A stretch of DNA of 64,000 nt from Candidatus Saccharimonadales bacterium (GTDB lineage Bacteria; Patescibacteriota; Saccharimonadia; Saccharimonadales; Saccharimonadaceae). A program made the position numbers and the translations under genes. The DNA is taken from the NCBI GenBank assembly GCA_035697325.1, contig DASSDB010000004.1, forward strand, positions 248,001 to 312,000. The letters are read 5' to 3'. Positions 8,215 to 16,620 of the stretch are shown here, in pieces (within the stretch, counting starts at the first letter, position 1; every line of letters starts with the position of its first letter). Below the pieces are notes generated by a model. That model ran no database searches. It was not told the DNA's origin and saw nothing but the letters and a program-made list of their open reading frames with translations.

Positions 8215-8234
8215 GCGACCTATTGCAAGGTCGC
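8215..8234 (-). terminator. Intrinsic terminator
   Basis: A 7-bp stem GCGACCT/AGGTCGC is followed on the minus strand by TTTTCTC. It would end transcripts from the SprT-like remnant or the KwaB-like gene before the helicase. Confidence 0.7.
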
Positions 8235-8258
8235 CTTTGACTCCCCACCAGGCCCGGG

Positions 8259-8411
8259 CTAGGAGCCTCGCGGACGATACCGGTATCGTTCCGGGATCTC
8301 TTCACCAAGGACTCTCATGATTTTGCGCCACCTCTGGTCGTGTCCACGGCCACTAATAACATGAGCAAGCTCATGGCGGCGGAGCCAGCGATAGGCCGGA
8401 TCATGAAAGTA
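8259..8411 (-). pseudogene. Remnant of a SprT-like zinc metallopeptidase
   Basis: An open stretch of 50 codons without a start codon, bounded by TAA at 8412-8414 and TAG at 8259-8261. It reads YFHDPAYRWLRRHELAHVIS then GRGHDQRWRKIMRVLGEE. HELAH is a zinc HExxH motif, and the downstream GHDQRWRKIM..LG resembles the third-ligand region of SprT/WLM-type peptidases. Codon use is GC-rich, unlike neighbours. It is probably the 3' end of a transferred gene that lost its 5' part; a very unusual start is the alternative. Confidence 0.5.
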
Positions 8412-8440
8412 TTAGATTTATTTAGTCAATAGAATAGAGG

Positions 8441-8467
8441 GTCCGCTACCGAAGTATCGGAGCAGAC
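8441..8467 (-). terminator. Hairpin after the KwaB-like gene
   Basis: GTCTGCT pairs with AGCGGAC around an inner CCGA-TACT-TCGG stem. It lies 25 bases past the KwaB-like stop. The T-content after it is weak (CCTCTATTC). Confidence 0.5.
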
Positions 8468-8491
8468 TTTTCACCTAGGCAGACTTGTCTA

Positions 8492-9472
8492 TTATCCTCG
8501 AGGCGGCTCACCGTCGGGCTCATCAAGCAGCTTTTTGCTGCGAATTTCGTAACGCTTTCCTGTAATTTCGCTCGTGACATAATCTTCATTGATAAGGTTC
8601 ACAAACATATCAAGATCATTACCGTCCATAATAATAATCGCTCCCGCATCATCAGTCATAAGTTCGAGTTGCATTTGATCAGCGTATTCAACAGCCTGCT
8701 CCTGCGTAATCGCTCCGATTTCAAGTTTTTGCAACTTGTTAACGATTTTCTTTCGATCCCGCACTAGCGATTGAAGATCGAGCCCATCAGGGAAACTGAG
8801 CTTGTATGTTTTACCGATTTCTTCTACCTTTTGATCGGCCAGCGCTTGTTTTTTATAGTCGTAGTTAAAAAGTTTTTCAAATTTACCAGGGTTAAAGGCA
8901 AAAATATCCTGCCCAATGATAAGTACTTGATTATCCGCCGGCATCTTTAGACCCACATCAGCCTGAAACGCACCGAACTTGCCCTCACGAAACTCCCACG
9001 AGGTTGAACCCTGCAAGACCTGCCCCTGCGAAATTCCTTTGATTGCATAAAATGCCTTGCCTGGCTCATTCTTATGTGTGAACCTTGCAACAATACCTTT
9101 GATGCGTTTGAATTCATGCTCTTGCTCACTAAATTCCACAATATCGTGACGCTCTTTTTCAATCAGATGGATCAGTGTTTCTGCTCGACCTACTTTTGCG
9201 AGGTCGGCTCTAAGCAATACGTTTTCTTCGCTGTCGGAGAGTTCATAATCTCGGACGCTTAGCCCTGTGCCCGCGCCCATATTGACAAAGTTAATCAGAT
9301 CAAAGAGGAACAAAGGCTTAATTTGCGCGTTGAGATCGGTACCAAAACTGGTGCTATACGGCGTATAGTTTTTATTAAAGAGGAAAAATTCAACGTCAAG
9401 GTCACCCTTCATGCCGTCCATGTTATTGGCCCACAAAAAAATATCGGTCGTTTCTGGTGTTTTTGCTTCCAT
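8492..9472 (-). CDS. KwaB-like (DUF4868) protein, candidate anti-phage factor
   Basis: 326 residues. The second half has the DUF4868 pattern seen in KwaB of the Kiwa defence system: a strand block NQVLIIGQDIFAFNPGKFEKLFNYDYKKQAL, then a helical segment with YADQMQLELMTDDAGAIIIMDGNDLDMFVNLINEDYVTSEITGKRYEIRSKK. The closing S-x-(I/L)-TG-x-x-Y-E signature is typical. In Kiwa, KwaB partners the membrane protein KwaA; no KwaA-like membrane protein is adjacent here. The neighbour upstream (9551-9994) is soluble and unknown. A stand-alone or divergent Kiwa-like role is inference. Confidence 0.7.
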   Translation of the reverse strand: MEAKTPETTDIFLWANNMDGMKGDLDVEFFLFNKNYTPYSTSFGTDLNAQIKPLFLFDLINFVNMGAGTGLSVRDYELSDSEENVLLRADLAKVGRAETLIHLIEKERHDIVEFSEQEHEFKRIKGIVARFTHKNEPGKAFYAIKGISQGQVLQGSTSWEFREGKFGAFQADVGLKMPADNQVLIIGQDIFAFNPGKFEKLFNYDYKKQALADQKVEEIGKTYKLSFPDGLDLQSLVRDRKKIVNKLQKLEIGAITQEQAVEYADQMQLELMTDDAGAIIIMDGNDLDMFVNLINEDYVTSEITGKRYEIRSKKLLDEPDGEPPRG

Positions 9473-9550
9473 ATTCTAACTTTCTTTTAGTTGCAATTGC
9501 CCTTTATTGTAACTCAGGATAATTAGAAAAATCCATAGACATTTAATAAT

Positions 9551-9994
9551 CTACGCGGGTTGTATGCCTGACAATGGTTCTTCAGCCTCAACCTTTGTCG
9601 TAGCATAGGCAATCCCGGCGATCACACCCAGGCTCTTCATCGTACGCGGTTCTTCATCTTGTTTGACAACGCCAAGCTCCATACCCTGTTTAAGAACAAT
9701 TCCATGGGTAAGAAATGAGCTACCAAACCTATTTGGCTCAAGTAGTACAAGCTTCACGGCAGATCCGACGTCACGCTCCGCTAGAAGTCGCCAATTTTGC
9801 CGCGCATCGTCGTGTTCACCGGCGGCCTCTTTTACCAGGATATGGACGTCACTATGTGAACGAACCGCAAGCAAGCCGCCTTCTTCGGCATCTCGAAGGT
9901 CATAAGCTACAAAACTGCCTTTTGTCTTTCGCTGCACGGGATATTCTTCTCTCGTGCCACTATTTAATAAACCGTCTGGTACTACCATCGTCAT
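9551..9994 (-). CDS. Hypothetical protein beside the KwaB-like gene
   Basis: About 147 residues from ATG 9994, chosen because AAAGGA lies 11 bases upstream and because the longer frame begins in an AT-rich promoter-like stretch. It is predicted soluble, with an SxxVHILVKEAAGEHDDARQNW region and a C-terminal Ala/Gly-rich segment (MKSLGVIAGIAYATTKVEAEE). No family is recognised. It lies 79 bases upstream of the KwaB-like gene on the same strand and could be co-transcribed with it. Confidence 0.6.
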   Translation of the reverse strand: MTMVVPDGLLNSGTREEYPVQRKTKGSFVAYDLRDAEEGGLLAVRSHSDVHILVKEAAGEHDDARQNWRLLAERDVGSAVKLVLLEPNRFGSSFLTHGIVLKQGMELGVVKQDEEPRTMKSLGVIAGIAYATTKVEAEEPLSGIQPA

Positions 9995-10164
9995 CGTGTT
10001 TTTATTTCCTTTTGCTGTACGCAGGACTTGCTTATCGGCAAAGAAAATACACCAAAAACAAACCGGCACACAAATTAGTTACTACCGATTATTTTGCGCC
10101 ACAACTACGAAAAGTCAACGTTTTAAGCAAACTATAGGTTTAAAAATTAACCTGGTTTTAATCT

Positions 10165-10875
10165 TTAGCGATACTCTGGATTTTCGTAGCCAAAGTGCTC
10201 ACCTTTTTTCCAGGCCGTAGCTTCATTACCATAGGCTGGCAAACCTCCAGCATCCTTCATCATTTTGGCCGTATGCATAAGATTGTATGCCATAAAGGTA
10301 ATGTTACGGTTGGTGAAGTCATTTTCAGGGCCGCCCGAGCCTTTATCCAGATAGCTTGGCCCTGGCCCCACTTCTCCGATCCAGCCCGCATCGGCCTGCG
10401 GAGGAATGACGCAACCAATATGCTGTAAGCTGTATAAAATATTCATGGCACAGTGCTTCAGACCATCTTCGTTGCCCGTAATAATACAGCCGCCAACTTT
10501 GCCGTAGTAAGCATACTGCCCTTTTTCGTTATATTCGCCAGAGTTCGCATAAAGTCGCTCAATCAACTTTTTCGTTTGCGAGCTATTATCGCCAAGCCAT
10601 ATCGGTCCACATACCACTAGAATATCGGCGGCCTGCACTTTTTTATAGATCTCCGGCCACTCATCAGTTTTCCAGCCATACTCGCGCATATCCGGATAAA
10701 CACCTGTGGCAATATCGTGGTCAATCGTGCGTATCAACTCGGTCTCAACACCATGTTTTTCCATGAGTGCCATACTCGCTCTTAATAAGCCTTCTGTGTT
10801 GCTTACCTCTGGAGATTTCTTAAGCGTGCCGTTAAAGTAAAGTGCTTTTAACCCTGAAAAGTCGGGTATGTTCAT
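10165..10875 (-). CDS. Flavodoxin-fold NAD(P)H-dependent oxidoreductase
   Basis: A 236-residue flavodoxin-like protein. The phosphate loop region is LYFNGTLKKSPEVSNTEGLL, followed by the ADILVVCGPIWLGDNSSQTKKLIERL block that contacts FMN and GKVGGCIITGNEDGLKH. This pattern fits NADPH-dependent FMN reductase/WrbA-like enzymes of unknown electron acceptor. The ATG at 10875 overlaps the stop of the AlkD gene by 4 bases (ATGA), so the two are translationally coupled. Confidence 0.85.
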   Translation of the reverse strand: MNIPDFSGLKALYFNGTLKKSPEVSNTEGLLRASMALMEKHGVETELIRTIDHDIATGVYPDMREYGWKTDEWPEIYKKVQAADILVVCGPIWLGDNSSQTKKLIERLYANSGEYNEKGQYAYYGKVGGCIITGNEDGLKHCAMNILYSLQHIGCVIPPQADAGWIGEVGPGPSYLDKGSGGPENDFTNRNITFMAYNLMHTAKMMKDAGGLPAYGNEATAWKKGEHFGYENPEYR

Positions 10876-11609
10876 AATCTCTCCTTTTTTTGCATATACA
10901 TTTTTCGTTGACTGGGCGGAAGATGCTCGATAGCATAGCGAAGCATAGTACGCGGCATTTCATATGCGTGTTTGTCTAAAAAAGCTAGGAGCGGCCGGCG
11001 ATCGATCCGTTTGCCTATCTCACGAAGCATCCACCCTACTGCTTTTTGAATCAGATCGTGCGGATCATGAAGCAGCACTTCCGCCAGCTCCAAGGTCACT
11101 GTTGCGTTACCACGCTTAATAAACTGAAAGGTCGCTAACACCGCTGCTCGTCGATGCCACACATCATTACTCGCCGCGAGCGTGAATAAGATTTTTTTTG
11201 GTTTGGAAAAAAGATATCCGCCGATTATAAACTCCGCTGAACTATCCACAATATCCCAATTGTTAATACACCCTCCGTTGAGCGCTGTTAAATAGAACTC
11301 GTAAATTTTTTTACGTTCCGACTCGTCGGCCTTGGCAAATAGGTTCGTTAATAAAATAACGGCCGCAAGCCGGCATTCATGAATCGGACTCTTAAGTAGG
11401 ATCTCGACTTCGTCTAGAGGTACGTCTTTGAACTGACGACACACCTGCCTTGTTTGAGGAACACGAATGCCTATAAAAACGTCGCCAGCGCCATATTGAC
11501 CCTCGCCCGTTTTGAAAAATCGCTGCAAAAAGATGGCATCCTCAGCATTTGCATGACGCTCTAGTGCTTTTTGAATATCCCCTGCGGTAGCCATTCTGTT
11601 ACCAAGCAT
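10872..11609 (-). CDS. DNA alkylation repair protein, AlkD family
   Basis: AlkD enzymes are HEAT-like-repeat DNA glycosylases that remove 3- and 7-alkyl purines. The 245-residue protein is all helical and keeps family residues: FIGIRVPQTR near the N-terminus, NNWDIVDSSAEFIIGGYL with the Trp and catalytic-type Asp, DVWHRRAAVLATFQFI, and QKAVGWMLREIGKR. TATTAT lies 7 bases before ATG 11609 with no SD, so the message is probably leaderless. It overlaps the flavodoxin-like gene by 4 bases. Confidence 0.92.
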   Translation of the reverse strand: MLGNRMATAGDIQKALERHANAEDAIFLQRFFKTGEGQYGAGDVFIGIRVPQTRQVCRQFKDVPLDEVEILLKSPIHECRLAAVILLTNLFAKADESERKKIYEFYLTALNGGCINNWDIVDSSAEFIIGGYLFSKPKKILFTLAASNDVWHRRAAVLATFQFIKRGNATVTLELAEVLLHDPHDLIQKAVGWMLREIGKRIDRRPLLAFLDKHAYEMPRTMLRYAIEHLPPSQRKMYMQKKERL

Positions 11610-11636
11610 GTCCGCTATAATAAACCGTTAGCGATC

Positions 11637-12059
11637 CTACGGACGCATCAAGCCGATAATCAGCGCCATAACCAAGATCGTCACTAACTCGTGAGTGATC
11701 GTCATGAGAGTAAGGCGCCACTGACGACCCTCAAAGACATCATGGGTGATAATCCGTGCCGCGGTAAAGCCGAGCCATAGCCAAAACGCAGTCGAAAGCG
11801 CGTCTTGCAAAAACGAATTATGGAAGAAGTGATTCGAAAGAAACGTCACATGCGCCAAAATATACGCCGTAAGAAAGCTGACTACGAGCGTGATTAGTAT
11901 GGGTTTTACCGTGCCATTTTTCTGGAGATCTTTGTCGGATTTACCAATCATTTTCATCCACGCGTTTCCGAAAACAGGTTTTGCATACCAAATAGACCCG
12001 ATAACCATGCTCGAAAGCGTTGCCAAAATAACCGCCCACCAGTTTACCATGACTTCCAT
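11637..12059 (-). CDS. DUF1761 membrane protein
   Basis: 140 residues with four membrane helices (about 6-26, 50-70, 85-103, 119-137). The N-terminal motif VNWWAVILATLSSMVIGSIWYAKPVFGNAWMKMIG is the DUF1761 signature. No enzymatic role is known for the family. A full SD, AGGAGG, precedes ATG 12059, so this native gene does have a leader. Confidence 0.85.
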   Translation of the reverse strand: MEVMVNWWAVILATLSSMVIGSIWYAKPVFGNAWMKMIGKSDKDLQKNGTVKPILITLVVSFLTAYILAHVTFLSNHFFHNSFLQDALSTAFWLWLGFTAARIITHDVFEGRQWRLTLMTITHELVTILVMALIIGLMRP

Positions 12060-12112
12060 ATTTCCCTCCTTTTAGTTATATCTGGATTATACCTATTAAG
12101 CCAGTTGTGCCA

Positions 12113-12742
12113 TTAATCATGGCCAAGCTCTGCAAGCATCTCAAGTAATTGCTTGCGCGTAAACCGGCTCATATCTACATTGTTTTGCAAGGCAAATACA
12201 TACCCCTGCACGATATGCTTAAGATATGTAGCGTCTTGGCGCCAAAGATAATGGATTTCAAAATGATCGACAGAGTTCATCACCCTGCTGGCAATCACTA
12301 CCGAGCCAAACAATGGCCCAATATCACAAGATACATTTAGTATGTCCTCCGCCCGAATACTGACCACGCTCGACGACCAGAAGAAATTACGCTTCGTAAT
12401 AGTAATCTTAGTGCGATCCATCACAATCGTATGAGGAAAAAGCGTCAGCGGAAACACTGTACGGGCACTGACGAGAACTTCTTGTGATTTTCGGACGAGC
12501 TTTTTAAGCTCGGTCATTTCTTCAGTTCTTTTATTAGTTCGTAGTTTAGGAACAAGCGAGAGGCCGTTCAGAAGCTGGTCACGGGACGGCATGGTTATCT
12601 CGTGATGCAAGATGTGTTTAAGGTCGTGAAAGGCTTTGGTAGCTACTCTTCCCATTTTTTTACTCTGACGAACAAGCAGTTCGTACGTTGTAGGGTTTGC
12701 CATTGGCTGATTAACTGGTTCAACCAGTTCTTCGTCCTTCAT
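12113..12742 (-). CDS. Hypothetical protein with PH-like C-terminal half
   Basis: About 209 residues from ATG 12742 (MKDEELVEPVNQ). A GGAGG lies 12 bases upstream; the frame could extend to 12817. The N-terminal half is helical and charged. The second half alternates strands (TIVMDRTKITITKRNFFWSSSVVSIRAEDILNVSCDIGPLFGSVVI), which resembles a PH-like or bPH fold. No membrane segment and no recognised family. Confidence 0.6.
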   Translation of the reverse strand: MKDEELVEPVNQPMANPTTYELLVRQSKKMGRVATKAFHDLKHILHHEITMPSRDQLLNGLSLVPKLRTNKRTEEMTELKKLVRKSQEVLVSARTVFPLTLFPHTIVMDRTKITITKRNFFWSSSVVSIRAEDILNVSCDIGPLFGSVVIASRVMNSVDHFEIHYLWRQDATYLKHIVQGYVFALQNNVDMSRFTRKQLLEMLAELGHD

Positions 12743-12947
12743 ATCGTTACACGTCCTCCACTTAAGTAGATTACCTGCATTATACAACAGGCAAATAATA
12801 TGGTGCAATATACGCATATAAGGTACCTGTGGCCACTTTTCGATCAGTATATATATTTACAACTAATCAATTAAATTATACAGTTATGTCTGTGTCACAT
12901 GGATGAATGATTGTCGCCAGGCGATCACGAGGTAAGGAGTTGCCAAA

Positions 12948-13580
12948 GTGAAGGACCAGCCGTTCACGCCCACTGTTTACGGTGAGCCGGAAGGACATCG
13001 TTACGTATACCTTCGCCCCAACCACGGCATCGACGTCGAACTACTCGTCAATCGCCTGCTCTGCTACATGCACGGTGGCATCTGCGCAGCCATCGTTCGA
13101 TGGATGGAGGGAGGGAACGGAGAGCTTGAAGTTCGGATCTATGCCCCTTCCGACAAGCACGCAGCCCTGGTACCGAGCGGCATGTCTCTGATCAAGCTCG
13201 CAGAGCTCCGAGAAGAAGGTGTGCTCATCGACCTGCGCGACATCGTCGAAGCAAGCCAGACCTACTGGGTGGCCGACATGCGCACGGGTAAGGAAACGGG
13301 GCGTTCCTATTTCTTCCCTGGCGATGACTGCCCAAGCTCGACTTGCCTTCTTCCTGAAAGTGTTTATGCCCGTCAGAGGGAAGAAGTATCGGCCCCGGCT
13401 CTCGCCTACAGCGAACTCATGGGGCTCGTGCGCACACCGCCTGAGGACTCGCTGGTTCTGCGTGAGCCACCGGTGGCGATGATGTCGAGCCATCAGCTCT
13501 ACGACCAAGGCGTCCGTCTCATCATTGAGGACATGACGGCAATCCAGCGCATCAGCGATGCCAAGGAAGAAAGCGCCTAG
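12948..13580 (+). CDS. GC-rich orphan gene, 210 residues
   Basis: Starts at GTG 12948 with AAGGAG 8 bases upstream. Predicted soluble and mixed alpha/beta (ICAAIVRWMEGGNGELEVRIYAPSDKHAAL). No family is recognised. Third codon positions are dominated by C and G, in sharp contrast with the flanking native genes. It stands alone: an AT-rich upstream region with a possible TATACA -10 (12877-12882), and a terminal hairpin at 13598-13632. One of the set of transferred-looking single genes in this window. Confidence 0.75.
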   Translation: MKDQPFTPTVYGEPEGHRYVYLRPNHGIDVELLVNRLLCYMHGGICAAIVRWMEGGNGELEVRIYAPSDKHAALVPSGMSLIKLAELREEGVLIDLRDIVEASQTYWVADMRTGKETGRSYFFPGDDCPSSTCLLPESVYARQREEVSAPALAYSELMGLVRTPPEDSLVLREPPVAMMSSHQLYDQGVRLIIEDMTAIQRISDAKEESA

Positions 13581-13597
13581 TTCCATCATGTGATTCG

Positions 13598-13632
13598 TGG
13601 GGCCGCTCTGGTTTTTGACTAGATCGGCCCCA
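13598..13632 (+). terminator. Terminal hairpin
   Basis: TGGGGCCG pairs with CGGCCCCA around a 19-base loop, 18 bases after the stop of the 210-residue gene. No U-tract follows. Confidence 0.6.
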
Positions 13633-13647
13633 TAAATCATTCCTATC

Positions 13648-13676
13648 TGTTGCATAGATAAAGAAATTATTATACT
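13648..13676 (+). promoter_or_regulatory. Promoter of the 153-residue GC-rich gene
   Basis: TGTTGC, 17 bases, then TATACT. The start site would be near 13683, leaving a leader of about 40 bases that contains an SD-like sequence. Confidence 0.5.
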
Positions 13677-13725
13677 GTATTCTAAGGCCGTGTGACGGTA
13701 ACCATCGAGCAGAAACGAGGCAGTC

Positions 13726-14187
13726 ATGAGCAACCCCGATGTCCAGGTGGACGTGATCATCAGTGGCAAGATCCAGGAGGATCGTGCCGGATACCTCCGA
13801 GATCGGATCTACGAGGAGATCGGCAAGTCCATCCACGAGGAGTGCCGGACACTGGACTCCGCCATTTCGGGCAAGAGCCAGTACGAGGACACGATCAACC
13901 TGATGCTGTTCAAGATCACGATCGTCGTCGTCATCGACCGCCGACTCAGCCAGAAGTTTCTCAAGTTCATCACGGACAACGCGCTCCGTGAGGTTCTCGC
14001 CGACCTCGGCCGCGAATGGGCCATGGAGTCCATCGAGACGGCCATGGACGCGGTCACCCACTCAGCGAACACCGCCGGCGAAGCCGTGGGCAGAGCATGG
14101 GATTCCACCCTTTCGGCCATCGCCCGCGGGCTGAAGTCGGCCGCAGCGACGATCGAGGGGGAAGCGTCGGGCAAGAGCCGCACGTGA
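13726..14187 (+). CDS. GC-rich orphan gene, 153 residues
   Basis: ATG 13726 follows an ACGAGGCAGTC SD region. The first 100 residues are mixed alpha/beta (VDVIISGKIQEDRAGYLRD, INLMLFKITIVVVIDRRL). The C-terminus is an Ala/Thr-rich amphipathic helix (AVTHSANTAGEAVGRAWDSTLSAIARGLKSAAATIEG). No family is recognised. Strong GC bias at third positions, its own promoter and a very stable terminal hairpin make it another stand-alone transferred-looking unit. Confidence 0.75.
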   Translation: MSNPDVQVDVIISGKIQEDRAGYLRDRIYEEIGKSIHEECRTLDSAISGKSQYEDTINLMLFKITIVVVIDRRLSQKFLKFITDNALREVLADLGREWAMESIETAMDAVTHSANTAGEAVGRAWDSTLSAIARGLKSAAATIEGEASGKSRT

Positions 14188-14192
14188 TTCCC

Positions 14193-14227
14193 GGCGGGGG
14201 CGTTCATCACCATAGAACGCCCCCGCC
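14193..14227 (+). terminator. Very stable terminal hairpin
   Basis: A 13-bp perfect stem (GGCGGGGGCGTTC with GAACGCCCCCGCC) with a 9-base loop starts 5 bases after the stop. It has no U-tract. Confidence 0.75.
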
Positions 14228-14311
14228 ACTAAAATTTAGGCTTTCACTTTTGTATACATATATTATGCATTAATATTTTTCATTTTGTCCATAACATGAT
14301 ACGGTAAAACC

Positions 14312-14680
14312 ATGAGTTATGGAGAAATATACATCCTCCAAAACGACAGCGGAAACTGGCTCATCCAAGAAGATTATTTGCCAGGCAGCCTTGAAGAAGC
14401 TCGAAAATGGGAAGCATTTGGCAAACATATCGGCGAAAAACTTATCGAAATCGCCCTTCTCCAAGACAGTATCTCAAATGAATCCCCGCCTGCTCCAGTT
14501 GTTACACTTGCTCATTCCGACATCCAAAGAGGCCGCCATAGTAAACCGATCGAGCGCCACCCTCGTTCACCTAATTGCTACCACTTAGCTAAGCAGCAGT
14601 CAGAAATGGCGCTACGTGCTATTCATACCGATATACAGCACATGCATTATCTTCTTACAGAAAATCAGGAACAGCCTTAA
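14312..14680 (+). CDS. Hypothetical protein, 122 residues
   Basis: Starts MSYGEIYILQNDSGNWLIQEDYL at ATG 14312. Predicted helical and soluble, with a basic, Pro/His-containing middle. Base composition is like the native genes. No family is recognised. No SD is visible, so it may be leaderless. Its 3' end overlaps that of the convergent IMPase-family gene by 26 bases. Confidence 0.55.
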   Translation: MSYGEIYILQNDSGNWLIQEDYLPGSLEEARKWEAFGKHIGEKLIEIALLQDSISNESPPAPVVTLAHSDIQRGRHSKPIERHPRSPNCYHLAKQQSEMALRAIHTDIQHMHYLLTENQEQP

Positions 14681-15464
14681 ATACACCACTCAATAGATTA
14701 ATGATCTGTGTATTGCCCATTAGCGTGCTTGATGAAGTAAATGGTGCTTGTTCTCCTTCAAGCGTCAGTACCTGGCCGCCTGCCTCACGAACAAGGAGAA
14801 ACGCAGCAGCATTATCCCAGGGCTTCAGCCCATTGTGATGATAGGCATCTATGCGACCGCACGCCACCCAGGCCATAATAAGCACACCGCTCCCAGGGCA
14901 GCTTGTCCAGGGCATTATTCCTTCCTGCTCATAGATTGCGAGATGCCGTTTTAAATTACGCGCCATCGCAGCATCGTCATAGCTATTACTCGTTGCGACA
15001 CTCGCCCCTACCAAATTGGCCTGATTACTTACAGAGATTTTTTCGCCGTTGCGAAACGCCCCTTTGCCCAGCTCCACTTCGTAAAGTTCGTCTTTGTATG
15101 GATCAAGAATAACTCCACACATCGCTTCTCCTTTTTCAATATATCCGATAGAAATCGCCGACTCACGCATGTCACGTTTAAAATTGTAAGTACCGTCAAT
15201 AGGGTCAAGCACAAAACCCGTAAAGTCATTTTCAAAAAGCTGGCGACGTGCTTCTTCATCATCTTCTTCAGAAAGGATCATCGCATCTGGATAGGCATCC
15301 GAGAGTGATTTGCGAAGTATATCCTGTGACTTAATATCAGCCACTGTCACAAAATCCTTAGCATTCGTTTTTTCAGTATGGCTTCGTTCATTTGTTAGTA
15401 GCATAAAAGCCCCTGCCTGTCGTGCGGCTTTTTTCATCTCATCGATCATTTTTTTAGCATACAT
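14655..15464 (-). CDS. Inositol monophosphatase-family phosphatase
   Basis: A Mg2+-dependent phosphatase of the IMPase/CysQ/FBPase superfamily. The metal sites are visible: ILSEEDDEEA (Glu), VLDPIDGTYNFKRD (DPxDGT) and the C-terminal PWDNAAAFLLVREAGG (WD..A). The exact substrate (inositol phosphate, PAP or a sugar phosphate) cannot be decided. ATG 15464 (MYAKKMIDEMKKAAR) is chosen because AAAGAAAG lies just upstream. About 269 residues, normal length. Confidence 0.9.
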   Translation of the reverse strand: MYAKKMIDEMKKAARQAGAFMLLTNERSHTEKTNAKDFVTVADIKSQDILRKSLSDAYPDAMILSEEDDEEARRQLFENDFTGFVLDPIDGTYNFKRDMRESAISIGYIEKGEAMCGVILDPYKDELYEVELGKGAFRNGEKISVSNQANLVGASVATSNSYDDAAMARNLKRHLAIYEQEGIMPWTSCPGSGVLIMAWVACGRIDAYHHNGLKPWDNAAAFLLVREAGGQVLTLEGEQAPFTSSSTLMGNTQIINLLSGVFKAVPDFL

Positions 15465-15523
15465 GATATCTTTCTTTTGGCATACTTTACAAATAGGCAA
15501 AAAGCGGTTATTGTAGGTTAACT

Positions 15524-15790
15524 ATGAGCAACGAAAAAGAGTTTTTTTACGACCAAGACGGGCAACCGCACCGTTACAGCGACGTCGATGGTGGTGAACG
15601 ATTTGTTGATTTCGAAGAAGTATTCCCGGAACGTGCCCGCCGCCTCCTCGCTCGCGCAGGACTCAGACTTGACGGCATGGAGGGAGTTGACCATATCTAT
15701 ATCGTTCGCCCGACTAAGCCCGAAGAGTATGCCCAAGGCATTCGCACTAATACGGTTGTCGAGGTCCGCAGATTATTTGAAAGAGGATAA
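15524..15790 (+). CDS. Hypothetical protein, 88 residues
   Basis: An acidic, soluble small protein (MSNEKEFFYDQDGQPHRYSD...VFPERARRLLARAGLRLDG...HIYIVRPTKPEEYAQG). No family is recognised. No SD sequence is visible before ATG 15524. It is divergent from the IMPase-family gene and abuts the HEPN-motif membrane gene tail to tail. Confidence 0.6.
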   Translation: MSNEKEFFYDQDGQPHRYSDVDGGERFVDFEEVFPERARRLLARAGLRLDGMEGVDHIYIVRPTKPEEYAQGIRTNTVVEVRRLFERG

Positions 15791-16615
15791 TTACCTCTTT
15801 TCTTTTATTAGTCTTGCAAATTCTCGTTTTATAACCAGCATAAAGTCCTCAAGATAATCTTCGGCCTTTCGCTGATCTGAGGCTTTTATTTTTGATTCCG
15901 CATGAGCATATGAATTCCTAATTGTGTTCACCCATCTCATATTTTCAAGCTCTTTTTTCGAAATCATTTTTTTGTCGTAAAGAATCTTTGCCATGAAACC
16001 AATACTAAAACTACGGATTCCGTATCCAAGCGCCCGTATATATTCCCGTGTATAACTTGTAACAAATTCATAGTGCTCCAGGAAAGCATACTCGTCTCCA
16101 TCAGATTTCATTCTATATTGAGCTTGGATCGCCTCCTGCTCTTCTTTGTAAAAAAGCGACTCGAGTTTGATCTTATCGCGTCGATCCGTTGTATATCCCG
16201 CAACGGCACCCGTTATAATACCTGCAACACCGGCGATAATCGATGATACCGTTGAGTTCACAATACCAGACCAGTCAATTAAGTGCACCAACCACGATAA
16301 TAGCACCACCATAAGAAGCATTAGCGGGCTCAGTAGCCCAAATATCATTAAAAAACTCGCCAGTTTTTCTATATAGCTATTGAGTGGCACCCTTGTGATA
16401 TTAAAGTTAGTCACTACAAGTGCAAGCGCATTCAAGTACACCGCAATAACAAGCATTGACACAAAAATGACAGCCGCAAGAAAAAGAGATATTTCTATGG
16501 AAAAAATAGGGAGATGGATATTCTCTAATTCAGGCCGAAAAATAAGCAAACCGACCGCGACAGCCAAAAACGCAACAACGTAATTGGACTGGTCTTGTAG
16601 CTTGCTACTTGTCAT
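15791..16615 (-). CDS. Membrane protein with HEPN-like C-terminal domain
   Basis: 274 residues. Four to five membrane helices lie in the first 145 residues (about 12-26, 40-66, 88-112, 120-145). A cytosolic all-helical region of about 130 residues follows. It ends with MRWVNTIRNSYAHAESKIKASDQRKAEDYLEDF, where RNSYAH fits the R-x4-H motif of HEPN domains. HEPN proteins are often RNases in toxin-antitoxin and abortive-infection systems. A membrane-tethered HEPN effector is inference; no partner antitoxin is adjacent. Confidence 0.65.
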   Translation of the reverse strand: MTSSKLQDQSNYVVAFLAVAVGLLIFRPELENIHLPIFSIEISLFLAAVIFVSMLVIAVYLNALALVVTNFNITRVPLNSYIEKLASFLMIFGLLSPLMLLMVVLLSWLVHLIDWSGIVNSTVSSIIAGVAGIITGAVAGYTTDRRDKIKLESLFYKEEQEAIQAQYRMKSDGDEYAFLEHYEFVTSYTREYIRALGYGIRSFSIGFMAKILYDKKMISKKELENMRWVNTIRNSYAHAESKIKASDQRKAEDYLEDFMLVIKREFARLIKEKR

Positions 16616-16620
16616 GAGAG

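Noticed and set aside
13041-14061. Minus-strand ORFs across the two GC-rich genes near 13-14 kb
   Set aside because: No SD or promoter, and they span two plus-strand genes that have their own promoters and terminators.
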